Below are positions 36,892 to 46,509 of a DNA stretch of 64,000 nt, piece after piece (the first letter of the stretch is position 1; each line of letters opens with the position of its first letter). The DNA lies in the NCBI RefSeq assembly GCF_000949425.1, contig NZ_CP010976.1, positions 1,860,001-1,924,000 on the forward strand. Direction: 5' to 3'. The notes below the pieces were generated by a model. It was not told the DNA's origin. It saw only the letters and a program-made list of their open reading frames with translations, and did not search any database. Both the position numbers and the translations under genes were made by a program. The DNA is from Paenibacillus sp. IHBB 10380. Lineage in GTDB: Bacteria > Bacillota > Bacilli > Paenibacillales > Paenibacillaceae.

Positions 36892-37233
36892 AGCTGTTTT
36901 TCACCTCAAATTCACTTAAGAAATTCAAAGTATTGTATGTCTAAATAAAGTTTAACACTGCGCAACAACAAATGAAAGAATTTCTCTCTTTTTTCAACCC
37001 TACTTAAAACTCCGTAATATCTGCAAGAATACCAGATTTTGTGAACCCAGATATTCTCATAAAATGTGGGATATAAGAGTAATCAAAACAAATTGGGAAA
37101 ATGAATTCTCACTCTAATAAAAGAGCCTTAATAAATCAATATTTTTGGTTGATATTTTATCATTAATTATGACGCCCCACACCAGAGGCGATGATCAAAT
37201 TGATTCAAACCCTTTAAATAAGAAAATAGACGC
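36892..37233. other. Intergenic region before the IS element
   Basis: AT-rich sequence that should carry the promoter of the minus-strand operon. No gene is seen. Its right end (37234-37247) is the left arm of a split terminator. Confidence 0.4.
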
Positions 37234-37250
37234 AAAGACCACTTCAATTT
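37234..37250. terminator. Left arm of terminator split by the IS element
   Basis: AAAGACCACTTCAA here faces TTGAAGTGGTCTTTTTTT at 38689-38706. The arms are perfect complements, and the IS lies in what was the loop. The gene it served is not obvious. Confidence 0.65.
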
Positions 37251-37304
37251 TGAACTGCACCCCAATTGTTAGACACCATCTAACATAGGAGGTGCAGTTT
37301 TTCT

Positions 37305-37823
37305 ATGACGAGGTTTAGTACATATGAAAAATTACAAACCATTATTCGTTTTCAAAATGGATCGGAAAGCTTAAACGCTATTGCAAAATCCATAGGGCTC
37401 CATCATTCAGTCTTATCAAATTGGATTCGACAGTATGAGCATCATGGAGAAGAAGCTTTTAAAAATGGCTATACATCATATTCTGTACAAGATAAACTAG
37501 ACGTACTTAATCATTTGAACGAACATGGGACGTCTGTTAGAGAAACTGCTGCGGTATTTAATGTTGCGAGTCATAGTACCATTTTAAGCTGGAAAAGAGG
37601 CTTAGAATTACATGGAGTAGACGCCCTACAACCAAAGAAAAAGGGGCGCTCATCTATGAAGAAAGGTCCAAAAGAACGAAAGAATCAAACGCCAGTAGAA
37701 GGTTCTGTAGAGGCTTTACAAGTAGAGGTAGAACGTTTGCGCATGGAGAATGCGTATTTAAAAAAGTTGAATGCCTTAGTTCAAAACAAGGAAAAATCAC
37801 CAAACAAGACAAAGTACAAGTAG
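37305..37823 (+). CDS. IS3-family transposase OrfA (HTH protein)
   Basis: A 172-residue protein with two helix-turn-helix repeats (about 5-50, IAKSIGLHHSVLSNWIRQYE, and 60-105, VRETAAVFNVASHSTILSWK) and a C-terminal coiled coil (VEVERLRMENAYLKKLNALV). It is the DNA-binding part of the transposase. Its end overlaps the start of OrfB in another frame; the A-rich stretch near 37787-37800 is the likely programmed frameshift site that makes the OrfAB fusion. Confidence 0.9.
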   Translation: MTRFSTYEKLQTIIRFQNGSESLNAIAKSIGLHHSVLSNWIRQYEHHGEEAFKNGYTSYSVQDKLDVLNHLNEHGTSVRETAAVFNVASHSTILSWKRGLELHGVDALQPKKKGRSSMKKGPKERKNQTPVEGSVEALQVEVERLRMENAYLKKLNALVQNKEKSPNKTKYK

Positions 37824-38652
37824 TCTATGAACTAAGGAACGAATTTCCGGTGAAAGCACTCCTACAGCTAGCAGATATCCCCCGTAGCACGTATTATTAC
37901 GGGGTAAAAACGTTCGGTATGCCAGACAGAGATGAGGAGTTAAAAGGCGTCATTCAAGCGATTTACAAGGAGCATCAGGGACGCTACGGATATCGTCGTA
38001 TTCGAGATGAGTTAGTGAATCGTGGACACCGTGTGAATCATAAGAAGGTGCAACGTTTGATGAAGGTATTGGGTTTAAAGTCTCTAGTACGCATGAAGAA
38101 ATATCGTTCGTATAAAGGCATGGTTGGCAAGATAGCACCAAATATTTTAGAACGCAACTTTCAAGCTGAAAAGCCTAATGAGAAGTGGGTTACGGATATA
38201 ACAGAGTTTAAATTATTTGGAGAAAAACTCTATGTATCTCCTATATTAGATCTATATAATGGCGAAATTATTACGTATACGATCGGTTCAAGACCCGTCT
38301 ATTCTCTTGTTTCCACGATGTTAGATCAAGCATTCAGTCGATTAACAGCTGAAGATAAGCTCCTGATTCATTCTGACCAAGGCTGGCACTATCAGATGAA
38401 ACAGCCCTTGTGGAACGTGGTATCAAGCAAAGTATGTCTCGCAAAGGAAATTGCTACGATAACGCTGTTATCGAGAACTTCTTTGGAATCATGAAATCTG
38501 AATTTCTGTATTTAAAGGAATTTGAAAGTATCGAGCATTTTAAACAAGAGCTCTCTACATACATCGATTATTACAATCACAAGCGAATTAAAGCAAAACT
38601 AAAAGGCATGAGTCCGGTACAGTACCGAACTCATGCCCAACAAATCGCCTAA
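37786..38652 (+). pseudogene. IS3-family transposase OrfB, frameshifted
   Basis: The frame from about 37786 encodes the DDE integrase core: the HTH_21 region (GRYGYRRIRDELVNRG), first Asp in WVTDITEF and second Asp in [13 protein letters not shown]. Near 38400 it changes frame; the adjacent frame continues [19 protein letters not shown] with the catalytic Glu and ends at 38652. A small deletion near 38398-38408 explains the break, so the full enzyme cannot be made from this copy. Confidence 0.85.
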
Positions 38653-38702
38653 TAAAATAACCTGTCTAACTTTAAGGGGTCACTTCATTTGAAGTGGTCT
38701 TT

Positions 38703-38972
38703 TTTTGCACCAACTCTCCTCATCCGGACTACTCTTCCTTGTCTTTACAAATCTTTTAAGTACTAATTCTGCGTCAGGTTTATGGTTTAATACTATGAAT
38801 CTTGCCTGTGCAGAAGGTGATTTAGAGAGTCGTATCAAATTGAGAAATGAAAGTCACACGTCTTATTCTGTCTTGGTGAGTAAGACGGAATAAGTTTTTT
38901 TGTGGAAATATGAACCATTTAATCTAGTAAAACGTACTATATCCTAGTTTGATAATTAAGGAGGAAATTTTA
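38703..38972. other. Intergenic region right of the IS element
   Basis: No credible gene is seen. It begins with the T tract of the split terminator and then runs to the ribosome site AAGGAGG at 38959. Confidence 0.35.
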
Positions 38973-39023
38973 ATGAAAAAAAGATTGATATGGATGCTGA
39001 GCGCTTTCATTCGCTTGGTTTGA
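38973..39023 (+). pseudogene. Short relic with strong ribosome site
   Basis: AAGGAGGAAATTTTA precedes an ATG whose frame reads MKKRLIWMLSAFIRLV and then stops. In the next frame LIAAKDIFKKEHW follows before a strong terminator. It looks like a small exported peptide gene with a frameshift inside its signal-like start; a very short real gene is not excluded. Confidence 0.35.
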
Positions 39024-39046
39024 TTGCAGCAAAGGATATCTTTAAA

Positions 39047-39099
39047 AAAGAACACTGGTTAATTTGGGCTTGCTCAAAGTTAACCGGTGTTCTTTTTTA
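39047..39099 (+). terminator. Rho-independent terminator
   Basis: AAAGAACACTGGTTAA pairs with TTAACCGGTGTTCTTT (one mismatch), followed by TTTT. Confidence 0.82.
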
Positions 39100-39435
39100 T
39101 TTTTTAAATATCACTTTTTAAATAATCTAATTTGTAAGTGGGCTAGCCGAGGGGAAAGGTAAAACTAAAGCAGAAATTTTGGAGAGTGGATTTGTGCTTC
39201 AATGAAGATGTAGACTGTCTATAATGAGATCGTCTTGCATTGGACAATTGATGGGAATATCAGAATTGATCATCTCATATAAACCGATTTTTTATTTCAC
39301 AAGTCCCACATGGCAGACTAATCTCAACTGAGCAGCAGTTTAGACGAATTCTGGCTGGAGTAAATAGTTTCACGATCAATACAATCGTATATCAAGTCAA
39401 CTCCATTTTGATAGCGTTTACACAGCGAATCTGTT
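39100..39435. other. Intergenic region, no gene seen
   Basis: AT-rich sequence downstream of the minus-strand membrane protein gene. AAGATGTAGACTG at 39207-39219 resembles the degenerate repeat near 63170. Confidence 0.3.
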
Positions 39436-40410
39436 CTAAAACTGCTGCATCCAAATATAGATCGTCATCAAACAACCCAACAGCATACAAAAGTTTACCA
39501 CCACAAACAGACAGCGAAGCCACATCGGTTGATGAAACTGATATAGTGCTTTAGGTTGTCCCTTTCCTTCAATCAAGAACATGATAAGTAAGGTATGAAT
39601 GACCGAATGGCCGACAACCTCCGTGAACCCGAATACCGTCGTAGTAAGCAAAAATATTCCAGTAAGTATCAGCGCAGTGAATCTGTTCATGATCCCCAGA
39701 ATGAGCACCCAGCCTAGAGCTAGTTCAATAAAAGCAGATATTAACACGAATTCTTCTATAATAAAACCAAATGTTGGGATCTTATACTCATAGATCAGCG
39801 ACTGGGAAAGGCCAGGCATCGTCATTTTCTCCATGGAAAGCCAAGCTAAGGATATACCAGTAAGAGTGTACAGCACCGGCATCGCTGATGATTTCAATCT
39901 GCTGTTCACTGCGAATAAATAATATACAATTCCGACGTAGAAAAAGTAATCAAGTGAATGAAACAGACCATATTGAAACACTGCTTTTAGATACAAGAAA
40001 GCGATTGCAAATCCACTCAGAGGAAGTAGCCGTCTATGAAATAGTCCTAAGATGGCAACGGTGAGTGTTGCGTATGCCCACCAAGAATCTAGCATAAACG
40101 TAGGTGCTATATACGAGCCTGTGCAGAGTTGCAACAGCAAGCCTAATCCAATCCCAATCCGGAAGATCGTCAATTGATAGCAATAAAAGCGATTCAAGAA
40201 ACTTAAAATTTTGCTAACAAATCTGTTACGTTCAATCTGTTGGTTGATGATCGTTGCTAACAACAGGACTAGTAAGGTTATACCAAGCCAGAACAAAAAA
40301 GCAGGGGTGATTATCATTTTTAGCGGCTGGGATTTCCAGTCATCATCATCTATAAACCATTTAACATGTGCATATAAATGCCCTGATATTAGAAACTGTG
40401 ATATTGTCAT
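39436..40410 (-). CDS. Polytopic membrane protein, DoxX/HTTM-like
   Basis: A 324-residue protein with about eight membrane helices (for example 33-54, 75-95, 115-130, 150-170, 215-245, 250-270 and 295-320). A cytoplasmic or surface loop with WFIDDDDWKSQP precedes helix 1. The pattern of short loops and aromatic residues at helix ends recalls DoxX or HTTM proteins, but no diagnostic motif is seen. It is divergent from the isoprenoid synthase at 40626 with 215 bases between, so a shared promoter region and function with a lipid product are possible. Confidence 0.8.
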   Translation of the reverse strand: MTISQFLISGHLYAHVKWFIDDDDWKSQPLKMIITPAFLFWLGITLLVLLLATIINQQIERNRFVSKILSFLNRFYCYQLTIFRIGIGLGLLLQLCTGSYIAPTFMLDSWWAYATLTVAILGLFHRRLLPLSGFAIAFLYLKAVFQYGLFHSLDYFFYVGIVYYLFAVNSRLKSSAMPVLYTLTGISLAWLSMEKMTMPGLSQSLIYEYKIPTFGFIIEEFVLISAFIELALGWVLILGIMNRFTALILTGIFLLTTTVFGFTEVVGHSVIHTLLIMFLIEGKGQPKALYQFHQPMWLRCLFVVVNFCMLLGCLMTIYIWMQQF

Positions 40411-40625
40411 GTGAATCTCCTTTTAACTTATAATTTTTATTTATACTCAATGTGGTTAATTAATACCCAACCAAAAAGTCATACAACGATAATCTTCACC
40501 TGCCTTTTGAAATCATGATAAAATCCACTTTCAGAATTCAATAATACACCATATTTAGGATTTTTAGGATATATTGTTGATGTTAATACCAATTCCATTA
40601 CCTTCATAACGATTTCGTAACCAAA

Positions 40626-43154
40626 ATGATTCTTTCCCGTATAAGGAATGAACATGATCCGACGAATTTGTTACGGCATGAATTCAAATCAGTTTCCGTT
40701 CATGGAGAATCTCTTTCTTCCCTAACGGATACAGGTATAACGAAAATAGAAGTTGAGGTAATGCATAGTATGAATGAGGAATTTAGAGATCATGCCGATA
40801 CATGGTATCGGCTAGCTGAGCAGAAGGCAGCTCAGTATTTTGCATCACTTTCTGTGCAGCTCATGGAAAAGACTTATGTGCCTAAACTGACAGAAGATTT
40901 CCAATTGTGGAAAAGGAACCATATTCATCATCATTCATGGCTATCTTTTTTTTCGAGGAGAAAGAGAAAACCTGATTCTATGGATTATCATAGATATATC
41001 CAATGGCTGAATTATACAGGGAAATTGGATGATTACTTGGATCGAAGCGTTTCCTATATTTACATGAGGGATCTGGGTAAAGCTCTTGATTCTCCTGACA
41101 CACAGACCAGAATTCAGCGAGTAGTTGCCGATATAAAAAATCACTTGATTCATTCCACTGCAACAAACGGGGGGAACCCACCAGAGGTTATGAGTTTGGC
41201 CGGGTTGTATCGGAAGGCCCAGAAGGAAGGCATCGAAACCGACATGATCTGGGTGATTAACAAACTTGGTACCGTATCCTCCCATCTACCGAAGGAAATG
41301 AATGCCGAGCATGCCCAGCGCAAGCTGATCAAGATCATTATTGGGGTTATTCTTCATGCGGTTGAAGAGATGGACGATGAAATATCGCCTGCGGAACGTG
41401 CACTGAGACTTGGTGAAGCCATTAGGCTTGGTTATTCCTATGGTCTGGCCTATCCTTTCATTGACGATCTTCTCGATTCTGGGGTCTTAACGGCTCAAGA
41501 GAAAGAACACTTTTCCCGTATGATACGTACCGCGCTTCTCACTGGATCTGTGCCGGAACTGGGCGAGTGGGCCAGAAATAACATGGATATGATTCAATAC
41601 GTACATTCGGAACTCCGGGATGCTTTTGAGTATATTAAAGACCATCAGCGACCGGAAACACAGAAAACATTTTTCGAGCAGTCCTATGTGTTTTTTCATT
41701 CTCAGGAAATGGACCGTGTAAAGGATCTATCCCATGCTGATTACACCAATGAAGAGCTTTTTATACCAATCATTTTAAAATCGTCTTCTTCAAGGTTGAT
41801 TGTCCGCTCCGTAATTAGTGCGCCTGTAGATGAGGGCTTTGATAATCGAACATTCTTTTATGGCATCTACAATCAGCTGGCTGATGATTTTGCGGATATG
41901 TTTGACGATATGAAAGACGGTGCGGTAACACCCTATACCTATTATTTAAAATACCATAATCTGCGTTCGGATCTAATAAACCCCTTTGAATTATACTGGA
42001 CGGTCATCTCGTATTTGATCCATAACGTGTATCACTCCGATGCCAAGACCCGTGAGGTGATACTGGGTCGTGCAATCAACGGTCTAAAACGTTGTAAAGA
42101 ACGTATAGGTACTGAAAAGTATAATGAAATTATGGAGGTATTTGCTTCCGGAAATCCGGAATTCAATCGGCTTGTTCAACATATGGTTCTAAAAGCGGAT
42201 GATGTGGATTTCTTCGATAAACTGCTTCGGGACCAGATGATTACTAATCTAAAAAACGACCGGAAGGAAAAGAAAGACTTTTTCGAGATGATTAAAACTG
42301 TCCGCCATCAGGTCAATAACATATTACAGATTCCCAAAGATAAAGGGATTCCGCCGATGAAAGAGCCGCTTATAGATGCTGCAAATTACAGTCTCGAAGG
42401 GGAGGGGAAGCGTATACGTCCTATATTAACTTGGGTTATGGGCGTAAACGAATATGGACTTGAGGCATCGGAAATCGTGCCGGTTCTGAGATCATTGGAA
42501 TATATGCATACTGCCTCCTTGATCTTCGATGATCTTCCATCCCAGGATAATGCGTCTACCCGTAGAGGGCGTCCAACCTTGCATCAGGTGCATGATAGTG
42601 CTACTGCGGAATTAACCGGTCTGTTTCTGATCCAGAAGGCAATTGAGGAACAATCGTCACTAGACCATTTCGATGCTAAAACCGTGCTTACCTTGATGCA
42701 ATATTCGGCCCAAAAGGCAGAAGATATGTGTATGGGACAGGCGATGGATTTACATTCCAAAGGAAAAGCATTGACTCTGGAACAATTGAATATGATCTGC
42801 TTTTACAAAACCGGAATTGCGTTTGAGGCTTCTCTGGTTATGCCTGCCATTCTCGCTGAGGTTAAGGCGCCGGAAATCACGGTTTTGAAGAAATTCGCCT
42901 ATCATGCAGGCATCGCCTTTCAGATTAAGGATGATTTGCTAGATTTGGAAGGAGATCTGCTCTTACTCGGTAAGCACACTGGAAAGGATGTTGAAAACAA
43001 CAATTCGACTTTTGTGTCCATCCTTGGTCAGGAAGGTGCTAGGAAAGAAATGTGGGAACACTACTGCCTTGCCATGGAAGCATTGAAAGAGATGCCCCGA
43101 AATATCGTTTTTCTGAAACATTTATTGAATTATATTGTTAATCGAGATCGTTAA
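40626..43154 (+). CDS. Two-domain isoprenoid synthase (terpene-synthase-like plus polyprenyl synthetase)
   Basis: An 842-residue protein. The C-terminal part (about 565-840) is a trans-polyprenyl synthetase: GEGKRIRPIL, the first Asp-rich motif D635-D-L-P-S-Q-D641 followed by TRRGRPTLH, and the second motif D769-D-L-L-D773 in FQIKDDLLDLEGD. The N-terminal 550 residues are all-helical and hold two more Asp-rich stretches, D280-D-L-L-D284 and D420-D-F-A-D-M-F-D-D428. The latter look like class I isoprenoid-synthase metal sites, so the chain may make a prenyl diphosphate and then cyclise or transfer it. Polyprenyl synthetases are usually near 300 residues. ATG 40626 has only a weak ribosome site. 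The N-terminal assignment is inference. Confidence 0.8.
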   Translation: MILSRIRNEHDPTNLLRHEFKSVSVHGESLSSLTDTGITKIEVEVMHSMNEEFRDHADTWYRLAEQKAAQYFASLSVQLMEKTYVPKLTEDFQLWKRNHIHHHSWLSFFSRRKRKPDSMDYHRYIQWLNYTGKLDDYLDRSVSYIYMRDLGKALDSPDTQTRIQRVVADIKNHLIHSTATNGGNPPEVMSLAGLYRKAQKEGIETDMIWVINKLGTVSSHLPKEMNAEHAQRKLIKIIIGVILHAVEEMDDEISPAERALRLGEAIRLGYSYGLAYPFIDDLLDSGVLTAQEKEHFSRMIRTALLTGSVPELGEWARNNMDMIQYVHSELRDAFEYIKDHQRPETQKTFFEQSYVFFHSQEMDRVKDLSHADYTNEELFIPIILKSSSSRLIVRSVISAPVDEGFDNRTFFYGIYNQLADDFADMFDDMKDGAVTPYTYYLKYHNLRSDLINPFELYWTVISYLIHNVYHSDAKTREVILGRAINGLKRCKERIGTEKYNEIMEVFASGNPEFNRLVQHMVLKADDVDFFDKLLRDQMITNLKNDRKEKKDFFEMIKTVRHQVNNILQIPKDKGIPPMKEPLIDAANYSLEGEGKRIRPILTWVMGVNEYGLEASEIVPVLRSLEYMHTASLIFDDLPSQDNASTRRGRPTLHQVHDSATAELTGLFLIQKAIEEQSSLDHFDAKTVLTLMQYSAQKAEDMCMGQAMDLHSKGKALTLEQLNMICFYKTGIAFEASLVMPAILAEVKAPEITVLKKFAYHAGIAFQIKDDLLDLEGDLLLLGKHTGKDVENNNSTFVSILGQEGARKEMWEHYCLAMEALKEMPRNIVFLKHLLNYIVNRDR

Positions 43155-43207
43155 AAAAGATTACTGTTGAAAATTCACTAAATTATGAATAAGGAGTTGT
43201 GTCATAA

Positions 43208-43678
43208 GTGAAAATGGAACAAGTGCAAACGCTGGAACGTAATGAAACGAAGCTGGTTGGTTACTCTGTAACGGCGTCGTTAATTCAAGATCTTGAAACT
43301 AGAATTGTCGTAAGGTTACGCGAAGAACTCTTTGGAAAGCGTCATGAGATTGCAAATCGTTTAGATGATGACGGGATTTACTTAGTCCAAGTTTACCCGG
43401 ACGGAGAATGGACGCCAGATGTTCCTTTCGTAAGTATTGTTGCGGTAGAAGTCGACGATTTTGCCCATATTCCCGAGGGATTAATTCGGCATACAATACC
43501 GGCTGGAAAATATGTGAAGGTTACTCATAAGGGACCTGAATCCCAAATAGGAGAAACGTATGATTCAATTCGTGATGAATGCATAGCCAGTTCTCGGTCT
43601 TTTGATTTCGAGTATTGGGCTCACATGGAATCTCTTGAGCAAGAGGATAGCACTATAAATATTTATTTGCCCTTGTAA
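43208..43678 (+). CDS. GyrI-like/AraC effector-binding domain protein
   Basis: A 156-residue stand-alone small-molecule-binding domain of the SOUL/GyrI/BmrR-ligand type. The N-terminal MEQVQTLERNETKLVGYSVT, the middle EVDDFAHIPEGLIRHTIPAG and the final DFEYW segment fit the family. No DNA-binding part is present. AAGGAG lies 11 bases before GTG 43208; ATG 43214 is possible. It follows the isoprenoid synthase by 53 bases and may be co-transcribed with it. Confidence 0.85.
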   Translation: MKMEQVQTLERNETKLVGYSVTASLIQDLETRIVVRLREELFGKRHEIANRLDDDGIYLVQVYPDGEWTPDVPFVSIVAVEVDDFAHIPEGLIRHTIPAGKYVKVTHKGPESQIGETYDSIRDECIASSRSFDFEYWAHMESLEQEDSTINIYLPL

Positions 43679-43844
43679 GCGTAAATAGGTGCCAACAACA
43701 AATGTCGGATGACAAGAATATGTACCGATTCAAACCGGGAGAATCGTGGCTTTTTCATCTTATCGAAACAGACTCTTGTCACAAGTCAAGAATCTATTTC
43801 GGTTGCCAATTGTGGACAAGAGAACGCGGGAAATGAGGTAGCTC

Positions 43845-44522
43845 ATGTATAACGAACAATGGAAGCAGGCTGAAACAGCCCTGTCATATATGGAAGTTAT
43901 TAAGCACGGTGAAAACCACCCGGTGACGATTAAAGGTGAATCGGAAGATCTGCAATGCATCGGAATCGGAACCGATGCCGCTGTATTTGTCTATGAACCT
44001 ATGCCGGCTTACGCATACAAGCTATATGCGACACAGGCGCTTCCTAAGAAGGAAGCAGAGATTGGAGTCTACCGTGCATTAGTGGGGAGCCCCTATTATC
44101 CCATGTTTTATGGAGCTGGAGAGCGGTATGTCGTGATTAGCTACGAACGTGGGTTAACGCTGTACGACTGTTTACTCTTGGGTGTGTCAGTCCCCAAGCA
44201 AGTTATCGATGACGTTGAGGAAGCACGATCGTTTGTTCGGGAGAAAGGCCTTAACCCGCGAGATATTCACTTAAAAAATGTACTGCTGCAGGACGGTCGT
44301 GGTAAAGTGCTCGACGTGTCTGAATATATTCAGATCGGAAACGACAAGAGATGGGAGCATCTCGTTTGGGCGTACGACAACGTCTATCCACTACTAGAGG
44401 GGAGAAAGTTGCCGCTCTGGATGCTGGAGGCGGTGAGAAACGGATATTACCGTCTTGATCCATCTAGCGTAAACTTACAGGAATTTGCGGATCGAATTAG
44501 TAGACTGTTTTTTAGAAGATAG
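43845..44522 (+). CDS. Small protein-kinase-like protein (YrzF/YbdM type)
   Basis: A 225-residue reduced kinase fold. The N lobe has GIGTDAAVFVYE (P-loop-like) and YAYKLYAT with the ATP lysine. The catalytic loop is NPRDIHLKNVLL (D and N present) and the metal loop is VLDVSEYI in place of DFG. The usual C lobe is shortened. Similar small kinases occur in Bacillus as YbdM and YrzF; their targets are poorly known. The start ATG 43845 has GAGGTAG nearby. Activity is plausible as the key Lys, Asp and Asn are kept. Confidence 0.85.
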   Translation: MYNEQWKQAETALSYMEVIKHGENHPVTIKGESEDLQCIGIGTDAAVFVYEPMPAYAYKLYATQALPKKEAEIGVYRALVGSPYYPMFYGAGERYVVISYERGLTLYDCLLLGVSVPKQVIDDVEEARSFVREKGLNPRDIHLKNVLLQDGRGKVLDVSEYIQIGNDKRWEHLVWAYDNVYPLLEGRKLPLWMLEAVRNGYYRLDPSSVNLQEFADRISRLFFRR

Positions 44523-44583
44523 ATACTTGGTTGATGTGACTTATAGTCAACAGACCTTAGATATGCGTTCGATTATTATTGTT

Positions 44584-44638
44584 ATTAATGCAAGAAAGTC
44601 ATCAGGCGTTCACTGATGACTTTCTTGCATTAATTTAT
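44584..44638. terminator. Long bidirectional terminator
   Basis: A perfect 22-bp stem (ATTAATGCAAGAAAGTCATC with its complement) around a 7-base loop. Confidence 0.85.
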
Positions 44639-44813
44639 ATATAAGTAAGCATCAAATACTTCCCACCGATGCACCTCTAGCCGCCATATCATCCGATTGG
44701 AGCACAGTCGCCACATTTTGGATGCTCTTTCGGCATGGCTAGATAAAGCAGAGACCGCGTGTGCTGCCGAAGAGCGGAATTGACGTAGCGCGTGTCGTAA
44801 CCGTATCTTGTCG
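44639..44813 (-). other. Possible coding remnant downstream of the PNPOx gene
   Basis: On the minus strand one frame reads NSALRQHTRSLLYLAMPKEH then PKCGDCAPIG before a stop. It has a coding look and a CxxC pair but no start or recognised family. It is probably the tail of a lost gene. Confidence 0.25.
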
Positions 44814-45362
44814 TTAAATTTCTCGTCCGACATTCGTGCCCGTCCTATACATTTTTTCTGCTTCAATAGGACTTTCTTTTGCTGTTACATGGTGCGGAAT
44901 TACCCGGTAAACTTGAACCGGTCCGCCGAATACAGCCGACCTATACTTTTCCACATGCTGCTTGGGCAAGGAGCGGTTATAATAGCCGGGTACATATTTA
45001 TTGATCATTTCCTGAAGTACATGGGTGGCTTCATCCAAATCTGTGATCGACGCTGCTTGTCCAAATATCATTACGCTCATATAAGCCGTATCTGTTTTGG
45101 CAGGTACCGGATTCGTAATGGTTCCGTATTCCTCACATACCGTAAAACATACCTCAGGATTTTCACTCATGACCTGATTACGTCTTCCATCTCCAGCTCC
45201 GTGAAAATAGAGCTTCCCCTCAGTCCATACATAATTAAGCGGTACAACATAGGGCAGGTTCCCATCAACCAATCCAAGATACCCAGTTCTCGCTTGGTGA
45301 AGGAAACTTTCGATTTTCTCCTGATCCTGGCATTCCCTGATCTTGTAACGAACCGAATCCAT
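44814..45362 (-). CDS. Pyridoxamine 5'-phosphate oxidase-family flavin protein
   Basis: A 182-residue split-barrel protein. GYLGLVDGNLPYVVPLNYVW and KLYFHGAGDGRRNQVM match the FMN-binding segments of the PNPOx-like/NimA family, followed by CFTVCEEYG and VMIFGQAASI. The start is set at MDSVRY (45362) with AAAGGAG 9 bases upstream; the frame continues further upstream without a site. Members are often 5-nitroimidazole reductases or haem/FMN-binding proteins. It is divergent from a decayed MocR regulator, a layout common for PLP-linked genes. Confidence 0.9.
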   Translation of the reverse strand: MDSVRYKIRECQDQEKIESFLHQARTGYLGLVDGNLPYVVPLNYVWTEGKLYFHGAGDGRRNQVMSENPEVCFTVCEEYGTITNPVPAKTDTAYMSVMIFGQAASITDLDEATHVLQEMINKYVPGYYNRSLPKQHVEKYRSAVFGGPVQVYRVIPHHVTAKESPIEAEKMYRTGTNVGREI

Positions 45363-45576
45363 TTCAAAATCTCTCCTTTCACTCATAAGATATTCATCCC
45401 ACTCCAATTGTCTTAACTCCGATAGTCTTCTAGAGTGCGGCAACGACCCCAGATTGCAAATACCAGCGTTATTACGATAGTATATCAATGAATGGAGTGT
45501 GGTTAAATATCCAAACATCACAGTTATGAACAATCCATAATTAATATTAGATGGTTGGAGCTTCTATTTGGAGGTG

Positions 45577-46434
45577 TGCACGATGATGAAAGTAATTCGT
45601 AATGATAAGAAACCGGTTAGTAAATGGAATCAAGTCACTATTGATAATAGTCCCCATGAACCCTATTTGGATGACCAATTTCAAAAGAACTGGCGACAAT
45701 CGTTTCTACACGCATCGGCTGAAAGGATTTATCAAGCTGGGCTTACGGTAATCCCTATGGTTTTACACCATTACGTGAGCAAATTCAGCGTTATTTATCA
45801 CTTGAACGAGGTATCCATATCCAAACAAATCAGATTCTGTTGACCTCAGGAGCTCAGCACAGCATTGACTTAATCGCACAATCGCTTTTATCTGATGGGG
45901 ACACTGTCTCTGTAGAAGATCCCGGTTTTCCAGTTGCCTGGATGGCGATGAAATATCAGCGTATGAATGTGGTGTCCGTTCCCGTTGACAAGTATGGTCT
46001 TGTGGTTGAGCGTATTCCCCCACAATCCAAACTGACCTTTGTGACCCCTTCGCACTAGTGCGCAGTCGGGGTCGTTATGTCGGAGCCGCGCAGGCAACAA
46101 TTGCTACATAAGGCCGTTCAAGAACAATCTTGGATCATTGAGGACGATTATGATAGTGAATTTCGATATCGTGGGGAGCAAACTTCCAACGCTGATTAGC
46201 CAGGAACCTAACAATACCTTGTACCTCATGAGTTTTTCTAAAATGATTGCTCCAGGCATTCGTATTTCGGCTATCGTTGGATCTGTCGAGGCAATTGCTC
46301 AACTAGCCAGGGTACGGGAGCTAACTTACCGTCATCTTCCGATTATGGACAAGCCAGGGGAGCAATCGGCGCATCCTAACGGAATTGGATTTACGGAATC
46401 GAACCGAACAAGCTCCTTGCGAAGCTCGTTTTAG
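45577..46434 (+). pseudogene. MocR-type (GntR/aminotransferase) regulator, decayed
   Basis: Pieces of a type I aminotransferase domain appear in different frames: NPYGFTPLREQIQRYL (about 45750-45810), LLTSGAQHSIDLIAQSLLSD (45836 on), EDPGFPVAWMAM, WIIEDDYDSEFRYRG (about 46130-46180) and YLMSFSKMIAPGIRIS with the PLP lysine (46222 on). These are the conserved MocR/PdxR order. At least three frameshifts or stops break it, and the N-terminal GntR helix-turn-helix is missing. It lies opposite the PNPOx gene, which it probably once regulated. Confidence 0.8.
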
Positions 46435-46509
46435 ATTGTAGTTATTTTACCTGCTGTCACATTTTGGGTCGAGCTGTTCGTTGTATAGAGTGAAAGGGGG
46501 GGAGACGGC

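Larger units (their letters stand above)
37251..38687 (+). mobile_element. IS3-family (IS150-type) insertion sequence
   Basis: A 1437-base element. The left end TGAACTGCACCCC...GTTAGACA and right end TGTCTAAC..GGGGTCACTTCA are imperfect inverted repeats starting TG and ending CA. It has the usual two overlapping ORFs. Three bases TTT flank both sides as a likely target duplication. Removing the element and one TTT restores a perfect terminator palindrome. The second ORF is frameshifted, so this copy is probably inactive. Confidence 0.85.

Noticed and set aside
38410..38652. Separate 80-residue gene
   Set aside because: It is the C-terminal part of IS3 OrfB after a frameshift, with the catalytic Glu region.
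44808..45416. 202-residue plus-strand ORF over the PNPOx gene
   Set aside because: Entirely opposite a protein with clear FMN-binding motifs; composition is unlike a real protein.
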